DNA from: an uncultured Clostridium sp.
Lineage (GTDB): Bacteria; Bacillota; Clostridia; Lachnospirales; Lachnospiraceae
Length of the DNA: 16,403 bases
Reading direction: 5' to 3'
Assembly: GCA_934438135.1 (NCBI GenBank)
Contig: CAKSBP010000060.1
Location: forward strand, 1 to 16,403
Shown here: positions 1 to 7,298 of the stretch, piece after piece
Layout of the letters: each line of letters begins with the position of its first letter
How positions within the stretch are numbered: the stretch's first letter is position 1
The notes under the pieces: generated by a model
The model's input: the letters and a program-made list of their open reading frames with translations, nothing else
What the model was told of the DNA's origin: nothing
The model's database searches: none
Program-made: the position numbers and the translations under genes

Positions 1-111
1 TTTTCAAAAGTTTTTTTCCGTTTCCGACTCTCTCAAACGTCGTCTTCCGTTTCTTTCTTAACTGTCTGAATTGTTCCAACTGTCGGTTCTTTTCGTTCAA
101 CTCGCTGCTGA

Positions 112-148
112 CTTCCTCTAGTATATCAGCATCCCAAATCTTTGTCAA
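112..148 (-). promoter_or_regulatory. Strong sigma-A promoter firing leftwards, probably for an rRNA/tRNA operon
   Basis: On the minus strand there is a perfect -35 TTGACA (143-148), a 17-bp spacer and a -10 TATACT (120-125). A TG lies one base upstream of the -10 (extended -10), and an A-rich tract lies just upstream of the -35 that could act as an UP element. Transcription would start near 112-114. The promoter is certain as a motif. The target lies outside the window. That it is a ribosomal RNA operon is inferred from promoter quality, the A-rich upstream region and the long non-coding leader. Confidence 0.75.
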
Positions 149-265
149 CAACTTTTTACAGCTTTTCTTTTTTTTATTTTACAAACATAAATTCCCCCTG
201 TTCGGCTCCCTTTATTATTCTTGAAAATTCAGATTTATTTCATGTAAAAAAACGACAGGATAGCC

Positions 266-294
266 TTGACCTAGGCTGGATTTTAAACTATTAT
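266..294 (+). promoter_or_regulatory. Promoter of the murA-like gene
   Basis: A -35 TTGACC (266-271) and a -10 TATTAT (289-294) are separated by 17 bp, placing the start near 301 and leaving a leader of about 30 bases. A small dyad, AGCCT (262-266) and AGGCT (273-277), overlaps the -35 and could be an operator, but it is short enough to be chance. Confidence 0.7.
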
Positions 295-332
295 ATTGGA
301 TAGCAATATGGTAATAGGAAGGTGGTAATTTT

Positions 333-1622
333 GTGTTACTCGCATCAGAATTAGTAAATCATGAATCTTCATACATAAAAATCAACGGAAATCACCCACT
401 ACATGGATGTGTGTGTGTCGATAAATCAAAGAATGCCATTCTACAGCTTATGGCAGCTTCTATTTTATTAAAAAATGAAATATTAACTCTAAATGATATA
501 CCAGAAATCACAGATGTGTATGTAATGAAAGATATTTTAGCTGAGACGGGACTTACGTGTACGTTTCATAATAATACATTAAAAATGGGTGGCTATATTA
601 AAAATCCTGTAATTTCTCAAGACTTAGCATCGCAGATCCGGGCTTCTATTGTTTTACTTGGTCCAATGCTTGGTGCTTATGGTGAAGCTTCCCTTCCACT
701 GCCTGGTGGAGATAAGATCGGAAGCCGTCCTGTAGATATACATATAGAATGTTTAAGTGAATTTGGAATTGACTTTACATTAGAAACTGGGATTATTCAT
801 GCAAAAGCCAGAAGTTTTCCTTTGACAGGCCAAAATATTTTCATGCGCTTTCCCAGTGTTTTGGGTACAGGAAGTCTTATTATGGCATCTGTTCTGGCAA
901 AAGGTCTTACTAAAATTGAAAATGCAGCCTGCGAACCAGAAATCGTCGACCTTGCAATTATGCTTAATAAAATGGGAGCAAAAATTACTGGAGCGGGTAC
1001 AAGAGTTATTACCATTACTGGTGTTGATAGGCTTCATGGTGTTTCCTACGAACCGATCCCTGACCGAATTGAAACAGGAACACTACTGGTAGCACTTGCA
1101 ATCACTGGAGGATATGGAACTGTAGAAAAATGTATTCCAGAACATAATTCTGCATTAATCTCCTTATTAAAAAATTGTGGCATTAAAATGAATATCAGCA
1201 GTGATGGCTATATTCAGATTATGGAATCCCGAATGGAAAAGCCTATCCATGCAATTGCAATGACCTATCCAGGTCTTCCAACCGATTTGCAGCCACTAAT
1301 CACCTGCTTGGCTACTCAGTGTCCTGGAACGTCTACTATTACTGACACAATTTATCCAGATCGTTTTGCCCATGTCATGGAACTTCAGAAACTTGGTTCA
1401 AATATTATCCAATCTGGAAATCAGGTAATTATTAATGGGAAGAAACAGCTTAATGGTGGTGTAATTGAAGGGAATGACATACGCTGTGTTTCTGCTCTGG
1501 TCTGTGCAGGATTAGCTGCAGAAGGAACTTCCAGTGTAAAAGGACTTCAGCACTTACTGCGTGGACATGCAAATCTTTTAGATAAATTCCGTTCTTTACA
1601 TGGTGATATATATATTGATTAG
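333..1622 (+). CDS. murA: UDP-N-acetylglucosamine 1-carboxyvinyltransferase (MurA family), Cys-to-Asp active-site variant
   Basis: This 429-residue cytosolic enzyme of the EPSP synthase/MurA fold should transfer enolpyruvate from PEP to UDP-GlcNAc, the first committed step of peptidoglycan synthesis. Family residues are visible: K33-N34 in the SKNA motif, R103 in IRAS, the loop PGGDKIGSRP (124-133), D318 in PTDLQ, and R410 in LRG near the C-terminus. The loop position that is Cys115 in E. coli MurA, the target of fosfomycin, is Asp127 here (codon 711-713). Asp at this position is known in naturally fosfomycin-insensitive MurA enzymes such as those of Mycobacterium and Chlamydia. Start is GTG at 333, preceded by AGGAAGGTGG with 7-base spacing; no ATG lies nearby in frame. 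It is monocistronic, with its own promoter and terminator. Firmicutes often carry two MurA paralogues; whether this is the only copy cannot be told. Confidence 0.9.
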   Translation: MLLASELVNHESSYIKINGNHPLHGCVCVDKSKNAILQLMAASILLKNEILTLNDIPEITDVYVMKDILAETGLTCTFHNNTLKMGGYIKNPVISQDLASQIRASIVLLGPMLGAYGEASLPLPGGDKIGSRPVDIHIECLSEFGIDFTLETGIIHAKARSFPLTGQNIFMRFPSVLGTGSLIMASVLAKGLTKIENAACEPEIVDLAIMLNKMGAKITGAGTRVITITGVDRLHGVSYEPIPDRIETGTLLVALAITGGYGTVEKCIPEHNSALISLLKNCGIKMNISSDGYIQIMESRMEKPIHAIAMTYPGLPTDLQPLITCLATQCPGTSTITDTIYPDRFAHVMELQKLGSNIIQSGNQVIINGKKQLNGGVIEGNDIRCVSALVCAGLAAEGTSSVKGLQHLLRGHANLLDKFRSLHGDIYID

Positions 1623-1631
1623 TTTACATAA

Positions 1632-1674
1632 AAAATGAGCTGTAAAGGTTTTTTATTCCCTTGCAGCTCATTTT
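1632..1674. terminator. Bidirectional rho-independent terminator between convergent genes
   Basis: An 11-bp perfect stem (1632-1642 with 1664-1674) is flanked by A-runs and T-runs so that it can terminate transcription from both sides. The minus-strand binding-protein gene has its stop codon (1668-1670) inside the right arm, so the two convergent genes share the hairpin. Confidence 0.8.
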
Positions 1675-3347
1675 ATTTGTTTATCTACTTTATTCCTTAC
1701 TTCTTCTGTTATCTTTTCTCCTCCCTCTTCACTCCACTCTTTCACAAAATCATCGAAATAAGAAAGAGGCTTTTCCCCTGTTACAATTTTCAGATATGCT
1801 TTTTTCTCTAAATCCTGAAGCTTCCACCATTCCTGCTTCATAGAACTGGTCTCACCGAAAAATACGGATTCCACTTTGTTTATATCTGAATTGGCGATTA
1901 AACCGCATGCTGTAATTCTGGATACGTATGCAGACCACTCTTCCAGCGAAGCAGTATCTGGATTATTTAAATAATTTTCACAGGATTCATAATAAGATTT
2001 CTCCAATATCTCCAGCTTGTCCTTTGACATTCGATTATGAATCACATCTGAAAGATTCTCATAACATCTGCTCAATGCATCGCTAAAATCTACATTAATT
2101 GCCAATGGTCTTGCTGTTGGATCTACATTCAGCTTATAGTATTGTCTGATTTCATCGGCAGATTGATCCTGATATCTTGCATAATCAAAAAGTACACTGA
2201 TAATCTTCACTACAATTTCCGGATGCTCATATCCTTTCCGGACAACAACAAATTTATAGCTTGGATTCTGTGATGCATAAGAGATACCTCCATCAGAATC
2301 GGTAGAAATCATATACGGCTCCCATTCTGCCTCTGGATTCTCCTTTTTGGCATCCATAAGCGGATTATTTGGTGCCCACCAAGGACCAAAAAAACTTCCG
2401 CACTTTCCACTACAAATCAAATCTACAATATTATCCTGTGAACGTAATAAAAACTGTTTATCCAGAATACCCGACTGATACATTTTATGCAGCCTTGCCA
2501 ATGCAGACTTTGCACTTGACTGAATGGAACCATAAACAATCTCTCCATCCGAATTTCTTACCCATCGTTTCGGAAAGGCTCCATATGCTGCAAATATAAT
2601 ATCCGTCTGATATTCGTAACTATAGCCCCACTCACCAGTAAGATTCTGATCGGTTACAAGTCCAATTGTATTCCCTCTGCCATTTCCACCAGGATCCTCT
2701 TCTATAAACTTAGAAACAATATGCTCCACATCTTCTAATGTTTGTGGTGCCCTTAATCCAAGCTTCTTCATCCAGTCTTTCCGAAGCCAGATCATACTCG
2801 GTCCATTTTCAATATTCGTCTCTGGAATAGCCATCAGTTTTCCATCAAACGTAACATTTTCAAGAATATTATCTCCGTAACTATTATAAATTTCTTTAAT
2901 CTTATCGCTGGCACAATTCTTGTAAACATCTGATAAATCTTCCAGCATATCATTCTCAACTAATGCCTGAAGCTGTTTAATATCACTTACTACCATAATA
3001 TCAGGAATATCCTGAGCCGTAACAGACATAGAAACAATATTATCATAGTCCAGACTGGACTCAAACACATCTTCATTCTGAATGTTCAGTTTCTCTTTCA
3101 GATACCGCGTATACGCATTATCTTCATATGTATCATTTTCAGGCATATTCGAATTATTACTTCCCGTCATTTTCCCCAGCTTATAAGTAATCAGCTCTGG
3201 ATACTTTCCAAATGGCGTCGTTTCTGCTTCTTTCAGCGATAAATTGTAATTTTCTTCCTTGTTAGAATCAGAAAAGGCGTGGAAACTACAGCCTATGAAT
3301 AAAAATGTACTACAAAAGAATAATAGTCGTTTTATCCATTTCTGCAT
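1668..3347 (-). CDS. Second extracellular solute-binding lipoprotein (LplA-like, ABC sugar importer family)
   Basis: A 559-residue exported protein with a positively charged N-terminus, a hydrophobic segment (about 8-18) and a lipobox-like FIGC, giving a predicted lipidated Cys20. The long body has the pattern of large family-1 binding proteins of Clostridia and Bacillus (LplA type): a PDIMVV segment, a segment like WLRKDWMKKLGL in the middle, and a Trp-rich FFGPWWAPNN stretch. The ligand cannot be read from sequence; an oligosaccharide is likely from context. It follows malG by 100 bases but has its own promoter in that gap. I chose ATG at 3347 because GGGGGTG lies 5 bases upstream and the signal peptide starts there. 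An in-frame ATG at 3431 would add 28 residues and lies upstream of the promoter. It shares no obvious sequence with the MalE protein of the same locus. Confidence 0.85.
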   Translation of the reverse strand: MQKWIKRLLFFCSTFLFIGCSFHAFSDSNKEENYNLSLKEAETTPFGKYPELITYKLGKMTGSNNSNMPENDTYEDNAYTRYLKEKLNIQNEDVFESSLDYDNIVSMSVTAQDIPDIMVVSDIKQLQALVENDMLEDLSDVYKNCASDKIKEIYNSYGDNILENVTFDGKLMAIPETNIENGPSMIWLRKDWMKKLGLRAPQTLEDVEHIVSKFIEEDPGGNGRGNTIGLVTDQNLTGEWGYSYEYQTDIIFAAYGAFPKRWVRNSDGEIVYGSIQSSAKSALARLHKMYQSGILDKQFLLRSQDNIVDLICSGKCGSFFGPWWAPNNPLMDAKKENPEAEWEPYMISTDSDGGISYASQNPSYKFVVVRKGYEHPEIVVKIISVLFDYARYQDQSADEIRQYYKLNVDPTARPLAINVDFSDALSRCYENLSDVIHNRMSKDKLEILEKSYYESCENYLNNPDTASLEEWSAYVSRITACGLIANSDINKVESVFFGETSSMKQEWWKLQDLEKKAYLKIVTGEKPLSYFDDFVKEWSEEGGEKITEEVRNKVDKQIK

Positions 3348-3380
3348 TTCCACACCCCCAGGTAATTTTCTTCCAGTCAC

Positions 3381-3440
3381 TTTGAAACAAGTACTGAAGT
3401 CTCTTGTCTTATTATAATGCAAAACAGACATTGTTTCAAA
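3381..3440. repeat. 10-bp inverted repeat flanking the promoter of the second binding-protein gene
   Basis: TTTGAAACAA (3381-3390) and TTGTTTCAAA (3431-3440) are perfect inverted copies with centres 50 bp apart, close to five helical turns. On the minus strand the first copy covers the -35 box and the second lies downstream of the predicted transcription start. This is the arrangement of paired operators, though a long-loop RNA hairpin is also possible. No regulator can be assigned. Confidence 0.6.
3411..3439 (-). promoter_or_regulatory. Internal promoter for the second binding-protein gene
   Basis: On the minus strand a -35 TTGAAA (3434-3439), a 17-bp spacer and a perfect -10 TATAAT (3411-3416) lie just after the malG stop codon. 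Transcription would begin near 3404, leaving a leader of about 57 bases before the ATG at 3347. This allows expression apart from malEFG. Confidence 0.75.
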
Positions 3441-3447
3441 TCTTTTT

Positions 3448-4314
3448 TTAACCTTTTACTGCACCTGCCAGTCCTTCTTGGTAATACTTCTGTGTTACGA
3501 TGAACAAAATTGCCAATGGTATGGATACACAAATGGAACCTGCTGCAAATCTTGTGTACCACTGATATATATTTTCTTTTTCAAGCATATTCCATAATCC
3601 AATTGCTACCGTATAGTATTTTGCATCTGTACCAATGATAACCTTGGCAAGGATGAAATCGATCCATGGTGCCATGAATGAGGTGAATACTGTGTAAACA
3701 ACAATTGGTTTAGAAAGAGGAATAATAATTCTGCTAAATACATTCCACTTTGTTGCACCATCTACATATGCTGCCTCATCCAATGATTTTGGTATGGTAT
3801 CAAAAAATCCTTTTGCCATATAGAACTGAAGAAGATTATTTCCACCAGAATAAATTAATGTGAGTGCTACTAATTTTAATGCACCGTTTGTAAGACCAAG
3901 TCCTTTTACAATATAATATACTGCAATCATGGACATGAATCCTGGGAACATTCCTAATATTAAGGCAATGTTCAAAAATTTCTTTCTTCCCTGGAACCGA
4001 AGCCTTGACATACAGTAGGCAATGGATACCAGATAAAAAGTAGATAAAATACAAGTGAATATGGATACAACAAATGTATTTGCAAACCATCTTGGGAAGT
4101 TAAATACCGCTGTATCAGTAAATAATCTTCTGTAATTTCCCAGGGTAAAAGACTCTGGAATAAAGCTTCCTGCATACGCACCCTGCTGAGCTCTGAATGA
4201 TGTCAGAATAACCCAGATAATAGGAACAACCCAGATGAAAGCCAGTACAGCTAAAAAGAGATGAATCAAAGCGTTAACTAATTTTTTTCTTGTCTTTGCT
4301 TTACTACTATTCAT
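3448..4314 (-). CDS. malG: Maltodextrin-type ABC transporter permease MalG
   Basis: This 288-residue inner-membrane permease forms the translocation pore together with MalF. Six hydrophobic segments are visible (about 14-38, 80-103, 113-136, 146-166, 203-225, 258-276). The cytoplasmic EAA loop, which docks onto the ATPase, is EAAYVDGATKW from residue 180, with the conserved Gly186 and the IIIPL motif ending at 200. Length and layout fit the MalG family. Its start codon overlaps the malF stop by one base (TAATG), and its ribosome site GAGGAGG lies inside the end of malF, so translation is probably coupled. The substrate is inferred from the neighbouring malE, malQ and glgP rather than from the permease itself. 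Confidence 0.92.
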   Translation of the reverse strand: MNSSKAKTRKKLVNALIHLFLAVLAFIWVVPIIWVILTSFRAQQGAYAGSFIPESFTLGNYRRLFTDTAVFNFPRWFANTFVVSIFTCILSTFYLVSIAYCMSRLRFQGRKKFLNIALILGMFPGFMSMIAVYYIVKGLGLTNGALKLVALTLIYSGGNNLLQFYMAKGFFDTIPKSLDEAAYVDGATKWNVFSRIIIPLSKPIVVYTVFTSFMAPWIDFILAKVIIGTDAKYYTVAIGLWNMLEKENIYQWYTRFAAGSICVSIPLAILFIVTQKYYQEGLAGAVKG

Positions 4315-5693
4315 TATTGAAATTCCTCCTCTTTGTTATAGGAGCCTGTATGGCGATATGTCGATAATGCCAGCACTGCTGATATAATAAATACCAGAAT
4401 ACCAATAACGGCACCATAATTGTAATCTTTGAAATCAATGGTTAACTTATACAGCCAGGTTATTAAAAGGTCTGTCTTTCCAGCGGTACCATTGTAGTAA
4501 CTTAAGGATGCAGGTGCACCCTTTGTCAGAAGGTAAATAACATTGAAGTTATTGATATTTCCAACAAATGTTGTAATCAGATATGGTGTTGTTACGAAAA
4601 GCATGTATGGCAGTGTAATCTTGAAAAATGTTACTACTGCATTCGCACCATCTACTTTAGCTGCTTCATATAACTCTGCCGGAATATTCTGAAGAATACC
4701 TGTTGTCTGCATCATAGTAAATGGAATACCTACCCAAAGGTTAACTATAATAACCGTAACTCGTGCCCATGTAATACTGGTCCAGAATGGAAGACTCTTA
4801 TGAATCAGTCCCCAGCTCTTTAATAAAGTATTAATTGCACCTTCTGGCTGAAGCATTGTTCTTACAACGAGAAGAGACACAAACTGTGGAACAGCGATAG
4901 ATAAAATAAAAATAGAACGCCAGAACTTTTTAAGTTTCGTATCTTTTCTGTTAATTATCATTGCTAAAATCATACCTAAAATATAATTTAAAAATGTAGC
5001 AAATACAGCCCAGATGAATGTCCATCCTAACACATGCCAGAATGCATATCCAAGTCCGTTAGATGTATCTAATACTTTCTGGAAATTAACCATTCCGACC
5101 CATTTAAACAGCTGGCCAGGTGGCTGATGATCTCTATCGTAGTTTGTGAATGCCATACACATCATGAATACAATTGGTAGAATTGTAAAAGCAATAATGC
5201 ATACAATTGGCATAAATAATAATGTTTTATGAACATTTGCATCTAATAAAGAAACTAAATCCTGTTTAAAGGTATTTGGTGTTCTTCCACTTTCAGCAAC
5301 AGTCTGAGCATAATAGGCTGATTTTAATGATGCTCTCCATATATAAATAAATATCCCAATGATAAATAATGTCGTAATACCATATAACAGAAACAACATA
5401 GAGTTATCGCCCTGCGTATATACATAAATCTGTTTCGTCTCATCAAAAACTTTTCCTGTTGTCTTCGTTCCTAAAGTAATCAGATGTTCAATATTGGTAA
5501 TTCCGCCAATAAAGAAAAAGCATAAAAATGCTACTTCTGCCATCATAAACAGTAATCCTTTGATAATCTGTTTTTGTGCGAAGTTTCCAAAACCCATAAG
5601 CAGGCAGGACATACGTGTTGCTACATTGCCGTTTTTCAAGGCTTCCCTTACAGTTACTTCCTGACGGAACGATTTAACCTTTTTCTTCTTCAC
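4314..5693 (-). CDS. malF: Maltodextrin-type ABC transporter permease MalF, eight membrane segments
   Basis: A 459-residue membrane permease partnering MalG. Two hydrophobic segments near the N-terminus (about 47-66 and 99-119) precede the usual six-segment core that starts near 157. The EAA loop is EAAKVDGANAV from residue 343, with Gly349 and the ITLP motif ending at 362. Extra N-terminal segments are known in MalF proteins (E. coli MalF also has eight), so this is not taken as a fusion. The start is GTG at 5693 with AGGAGG 7 bases upstream; no ATG is available in the right place. It lies 80 bases after malE, across a hairpin, and overlaps malG by one base. No ATPase gene accompanies the two permeases in this window. 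Confidence 0.92.
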   Translation of the reverse strand: MKKKKVKSFRQEVTVREALKNGNVATRMSCLLMGFGNFAQKQIIKGLLFMMAEVAFLCFFFIGGITNIEHLITLGTKTTGKVFDETKQIYVYTQGDNSMLFLLYGITTLFIIGIFIYIWRASLKSAYYAQTVAESGRTPNTFKQDLVSLLDANVHKTLLFMPIVCIIAFTILPIVFMMCMAFTNYDRDHQPPGQLFKWVGMVNFQKVLDTSNGLGYAFWHVLGWTFIWAVFATFLNYILGMILAMIINRKDTKLKKFWRSIFILSIAVPQFVSLLVVRTMLQPEGAINTLLKSWGLIHKSLPFWTSITWARVTVIIVNLWVGIPFTMMQTTGILQNIPAELYEAAKVDGANAVVTFFKITLPYMLFVTTPYLITTFVGNINNFNVIYLLTKGAPASLSYYNGTAGKTDLLITWLYKLTIDFKDYNYGAVIGILVFIISAVLALSTYRHTGSYNKEEEFQ

Positions 5694-5720
5694 TCAAGGT
5701 CCTCCTTCCAAATAGTAGAC

Positions 5721-5739
5721 AAGGGATGTTCTTCACATC
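5721..5739 (-). other. Intercistronic hairpin between malE and malF
   Basis: GGGATGT and ACATCCC pair around a 5-base loop just after the malE stop. No T-run follows in the direction of transcription, so it is not a full terminator. Such hairpins after binding-protein genes are known to protect the upstream message, allowing more MalE than MalF/MalG to be made. That role is inferred here. Confidence 0.55.
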
Positions 5740-5773
5740 CCCTGCTGCTTTTACTAACGAATCCGAATTTATT

Positions 5774-7072
5774 TTATAAACCGGAGTTTAAAATACCTTT
5801 TACCATTGTATCAGTTTTGTCTTTTGCATTGTCTTTTGTTACATCACCCTGAACAATTTCTTTACCCATTGTTTCTGCTGGTGTCCAATAGTTAGCCATT
5901 TCATCTAATAAAGGCTGTACAACAGATGCATTTGCAATTTCCTGTGCCTGTGCCTGTGCTACTACATCAGCAGATACAGAATCACTTGCTGCTACTTTTT
6001 TATTTGTAGGAACAATTCCTCTGGCATCGAAACGAATCTGCTGGCATTCTTCTCCACCTAAATATGCTGCTAATGCAACTGCAACTTCTGGATTCTTACA
6101 GTTAGGATTTACACCAACTGCTTTGCTTCCTGCGAAAGATTTCATCTGGCCTTCTGTTCCGTTAATTGTTACAGTAGGAATCTGTGCTACACCGAAATTA
6201 TCACCAAGAGCTTTCTTAATTGCTGCTGCATCCCAAGAACCTGTACAGTAAGCACCTAATGTTCCTTTTTCAAACTTAGCAATACTGCTTCCGTCTTTTT
6301 CTACAGAAAATTTCTTATTTTTAGCTAAATCAACAAGATACTGTGTCATTGCTACACCATTGTCATCGTTAAATGTACATCCTTGACTTGCGTCTGTACC
6401 ATCACCGAATAATGTACATCCTGCACCATAGTAGAATGCTTCAATATACCAGCTGTTATCAAGTGGGAATGCGAAGTTTGTTACTCCATCTCCTAAATCT
6501 TTGCTCATCATTGTATCTAAGGATTTGATATCATCTTCTGAGTATTTGCTCTTATCATAATACATGAACCATGTATTTGATGTATAAGGTACACCATAGA
6601 TACCATCATTATATGTAACGGAATCAACCATTGTCTGGTCGTTGTCTGATTTTACCTGTTCAACTGTACTTCCACCAAGTTCAGATAATGCTCCAGCTTT
6701 TACAAGAGTAGGAATCTGGTCATTTGCATACATGTAAACATCAGCAGATTCAGCAACATCTTTTGTTACAACGTCTTTTGCATCACCTTCAGAACATACG
6801 CCATATTCAAATGTAATATCCCATTCAGGATGTTCTTCGTTGAACTTATCACACATTGCTTTTAAAATACCATCTTTGTAATCTCCAACTTCTGCCTGGT
6901 CTTCCTGAGGTCCCCAGACCTTTAAGGAAATTTTTTCAGTTGTTGCTGATGTATCAGTTGTTGCTTTCGCATCATTTTTGGATGCATCTTTGGAATCACT
7001 TCCACATCCCGTTAAACATGTGCCAATCATGGCTACAGCAAGAAAACCTGCCATTACTTTTTTTAATCTCAT
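5774..7072 (-). CDS. malE: Maltodextrin-binding lipoprotein MalE
   Basis: This 432-residue surface lipoprotein is the substrate-capture subunit of the MalEFG importer. The signal peptide carries the lipobox LTGC, giving lipidated Cys23, followed by a Ser/Asp/Lys/Thr-rich linker to about residue 45. The body starts with the KVWGPQ strand typical of family-1 sugar-binding proteins, includes a YGVPYTSNTW segment, and has C-terminal aromatic residues (NYWTP) of the type that stack on sugars. Start: an upstream in-frame ATG (7087) overlaps GGAGGAG, which is clearly the ribosome site for the ATG at 7072 (6-base spacing), so the shorter form is taken. It has its own promoter downstream of the kinase gene. 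Maltodextrin as ligand is inferred from glgP and malQ in the same cluster; another alpha-glucan oligosaccharide would also fit. Confidence 0.88.
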   Translation of the reverse strand: MRLKKVMAGFLAVAMIGTCLTGCGSDSKDASKNDAKATTDTSATTEKISLKVWGPQEDQAEVGDYKDGILKAMCDKFNEEHPEWDITFEYGVCSEGDAKDVVTKDVAESADVYMYANDQIPTLVKAGALSELGGSTVEQVKSDNDQTMVDSVTYNDGIYGVPYTSNTWFMYYDKSKYSEDDIKSLDTMMSKDLGDGVTNFAFPLDNSWYIEAFYYGAGCTLFGDGTDASQGCTFNDDNGVAMTQYLVDLAKNKKFSVEKDGSSIAKFEKGTLGAYCTGSWDAAAIKKALGDNFGVAQIPTVTINGTEGQMKSFAGSKAVGVNPNCKNPEVAVALAAYLGGEECQQIRFDARGIVPTNKKVAASDSVSADVVAQAQAQEIANASVVQPLLDEMANYWTPAETMGKEIVQGDVTKDNAKDKTDTMVKGILNSGL

Positions 7073-7178
7073 ATAATTCTCCTCCATTTCGTGTTATATT
7101 TCACTTTAAATGCATATGAAATTACTACCTGTGGATATGACAGCTACTCGTCACACTCACTTCTCTTTCGTTATATAT

Positions 7179-7207
7179 AGTATAAATTCTTACGCCTATC
7201 TGGTAAA
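7179..7207 (-). promoter_or_regulatory. Promoter of malEFG
   Basis: On the minus strand a -35 TTTACC (7202-7207) and a -10 TATACT (7179-7184) are 17 bp apart. The start would lie near 7172, leaving a leader of about 100 bases before the malE ATG. The weak -35 is what one expects of an activator-dependent promoter, and the 208-base gap between the kinase gene and malE is the largest in the cluster. Confidence 0.6.
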
Positions 7208-7228
7208 TATTGAGTTTTTTAGAAACGT

Positions 7229-7268
7229 ATTAATTTTTTGTGATATGCACTTTTCACAAAAAATTAAT
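7229..7268. repeat. 15-bp perfect inverted repeat upstream of the malE promoter
   Basis: The arms at 7229-7243 and 7254-7268 are perfect inverted copies of an AT-rich 15-mer ending in TGTGA/TCACA, with a 10-base spacer. The repeat lies about 21 bp upstream of the malE -35. It could be a binding site for a dimeric activator, for example the adjacent response regulator, or part of the terminator region of the kinase gene. Length and perfection make chance unlikely. Confidence 0.65.
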
Positions 7269-7298
7269 GGTAAAAGAGCCCTATTCCGACTCTTTTAC
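7258..7298 (-). terminator. Probable partial terminator at the end of the histidine kinase gene
   Basis: GTAAAAGAG and its complement (7270-7278 with 7290-7298) form a 9-bp stem with the kinase stop codon in the loop. A run of six Ts follows about 6 bases after the stem in the minus-strand direction. The AT-rich stem and displaced T-run suggest moderate efficiency, so some readthrough into malE is possible. Confidence 0.5.

Larger units (their letters stand above)
1..332. other. Non-coding left-edge region between two divergent promoters
   Basis: No credible gene is visible here. Read on the minus strand, 1-111 would be the untranslated leader of a transcript that starts near 112 and leaves the window. 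It ends at the window edge in an A-rich motif with CTTTTG, of the sort that often precedes a further promoter in stable-RNA operons of this family (inference). The stretch from about 150 to 260 is AT-rich and holds no start codon with a ribosome site. The rightward promoter of the murA-like gene begins at 266. Confidence 0.6.

Noticed and set aside
3348..3431. 28-residue N-terminal extension of the second binding protein
   Set aside because: It lies across a strong promoter, lacks a ribosome site, and would place polar sequence ahead of a good signal peptide.
4314..5693. Fused or novel permease because of its 459-residue length
   Set aside because: Extra N-terminal membrane segments are a known property of MalF proteins; the core and EAA loop are ordinary.
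5935..5970. Short tandem repeat coding for Ala-Gln in malE
   Set aside because: Only three 6-base units; ordinary low complexity within a helix.
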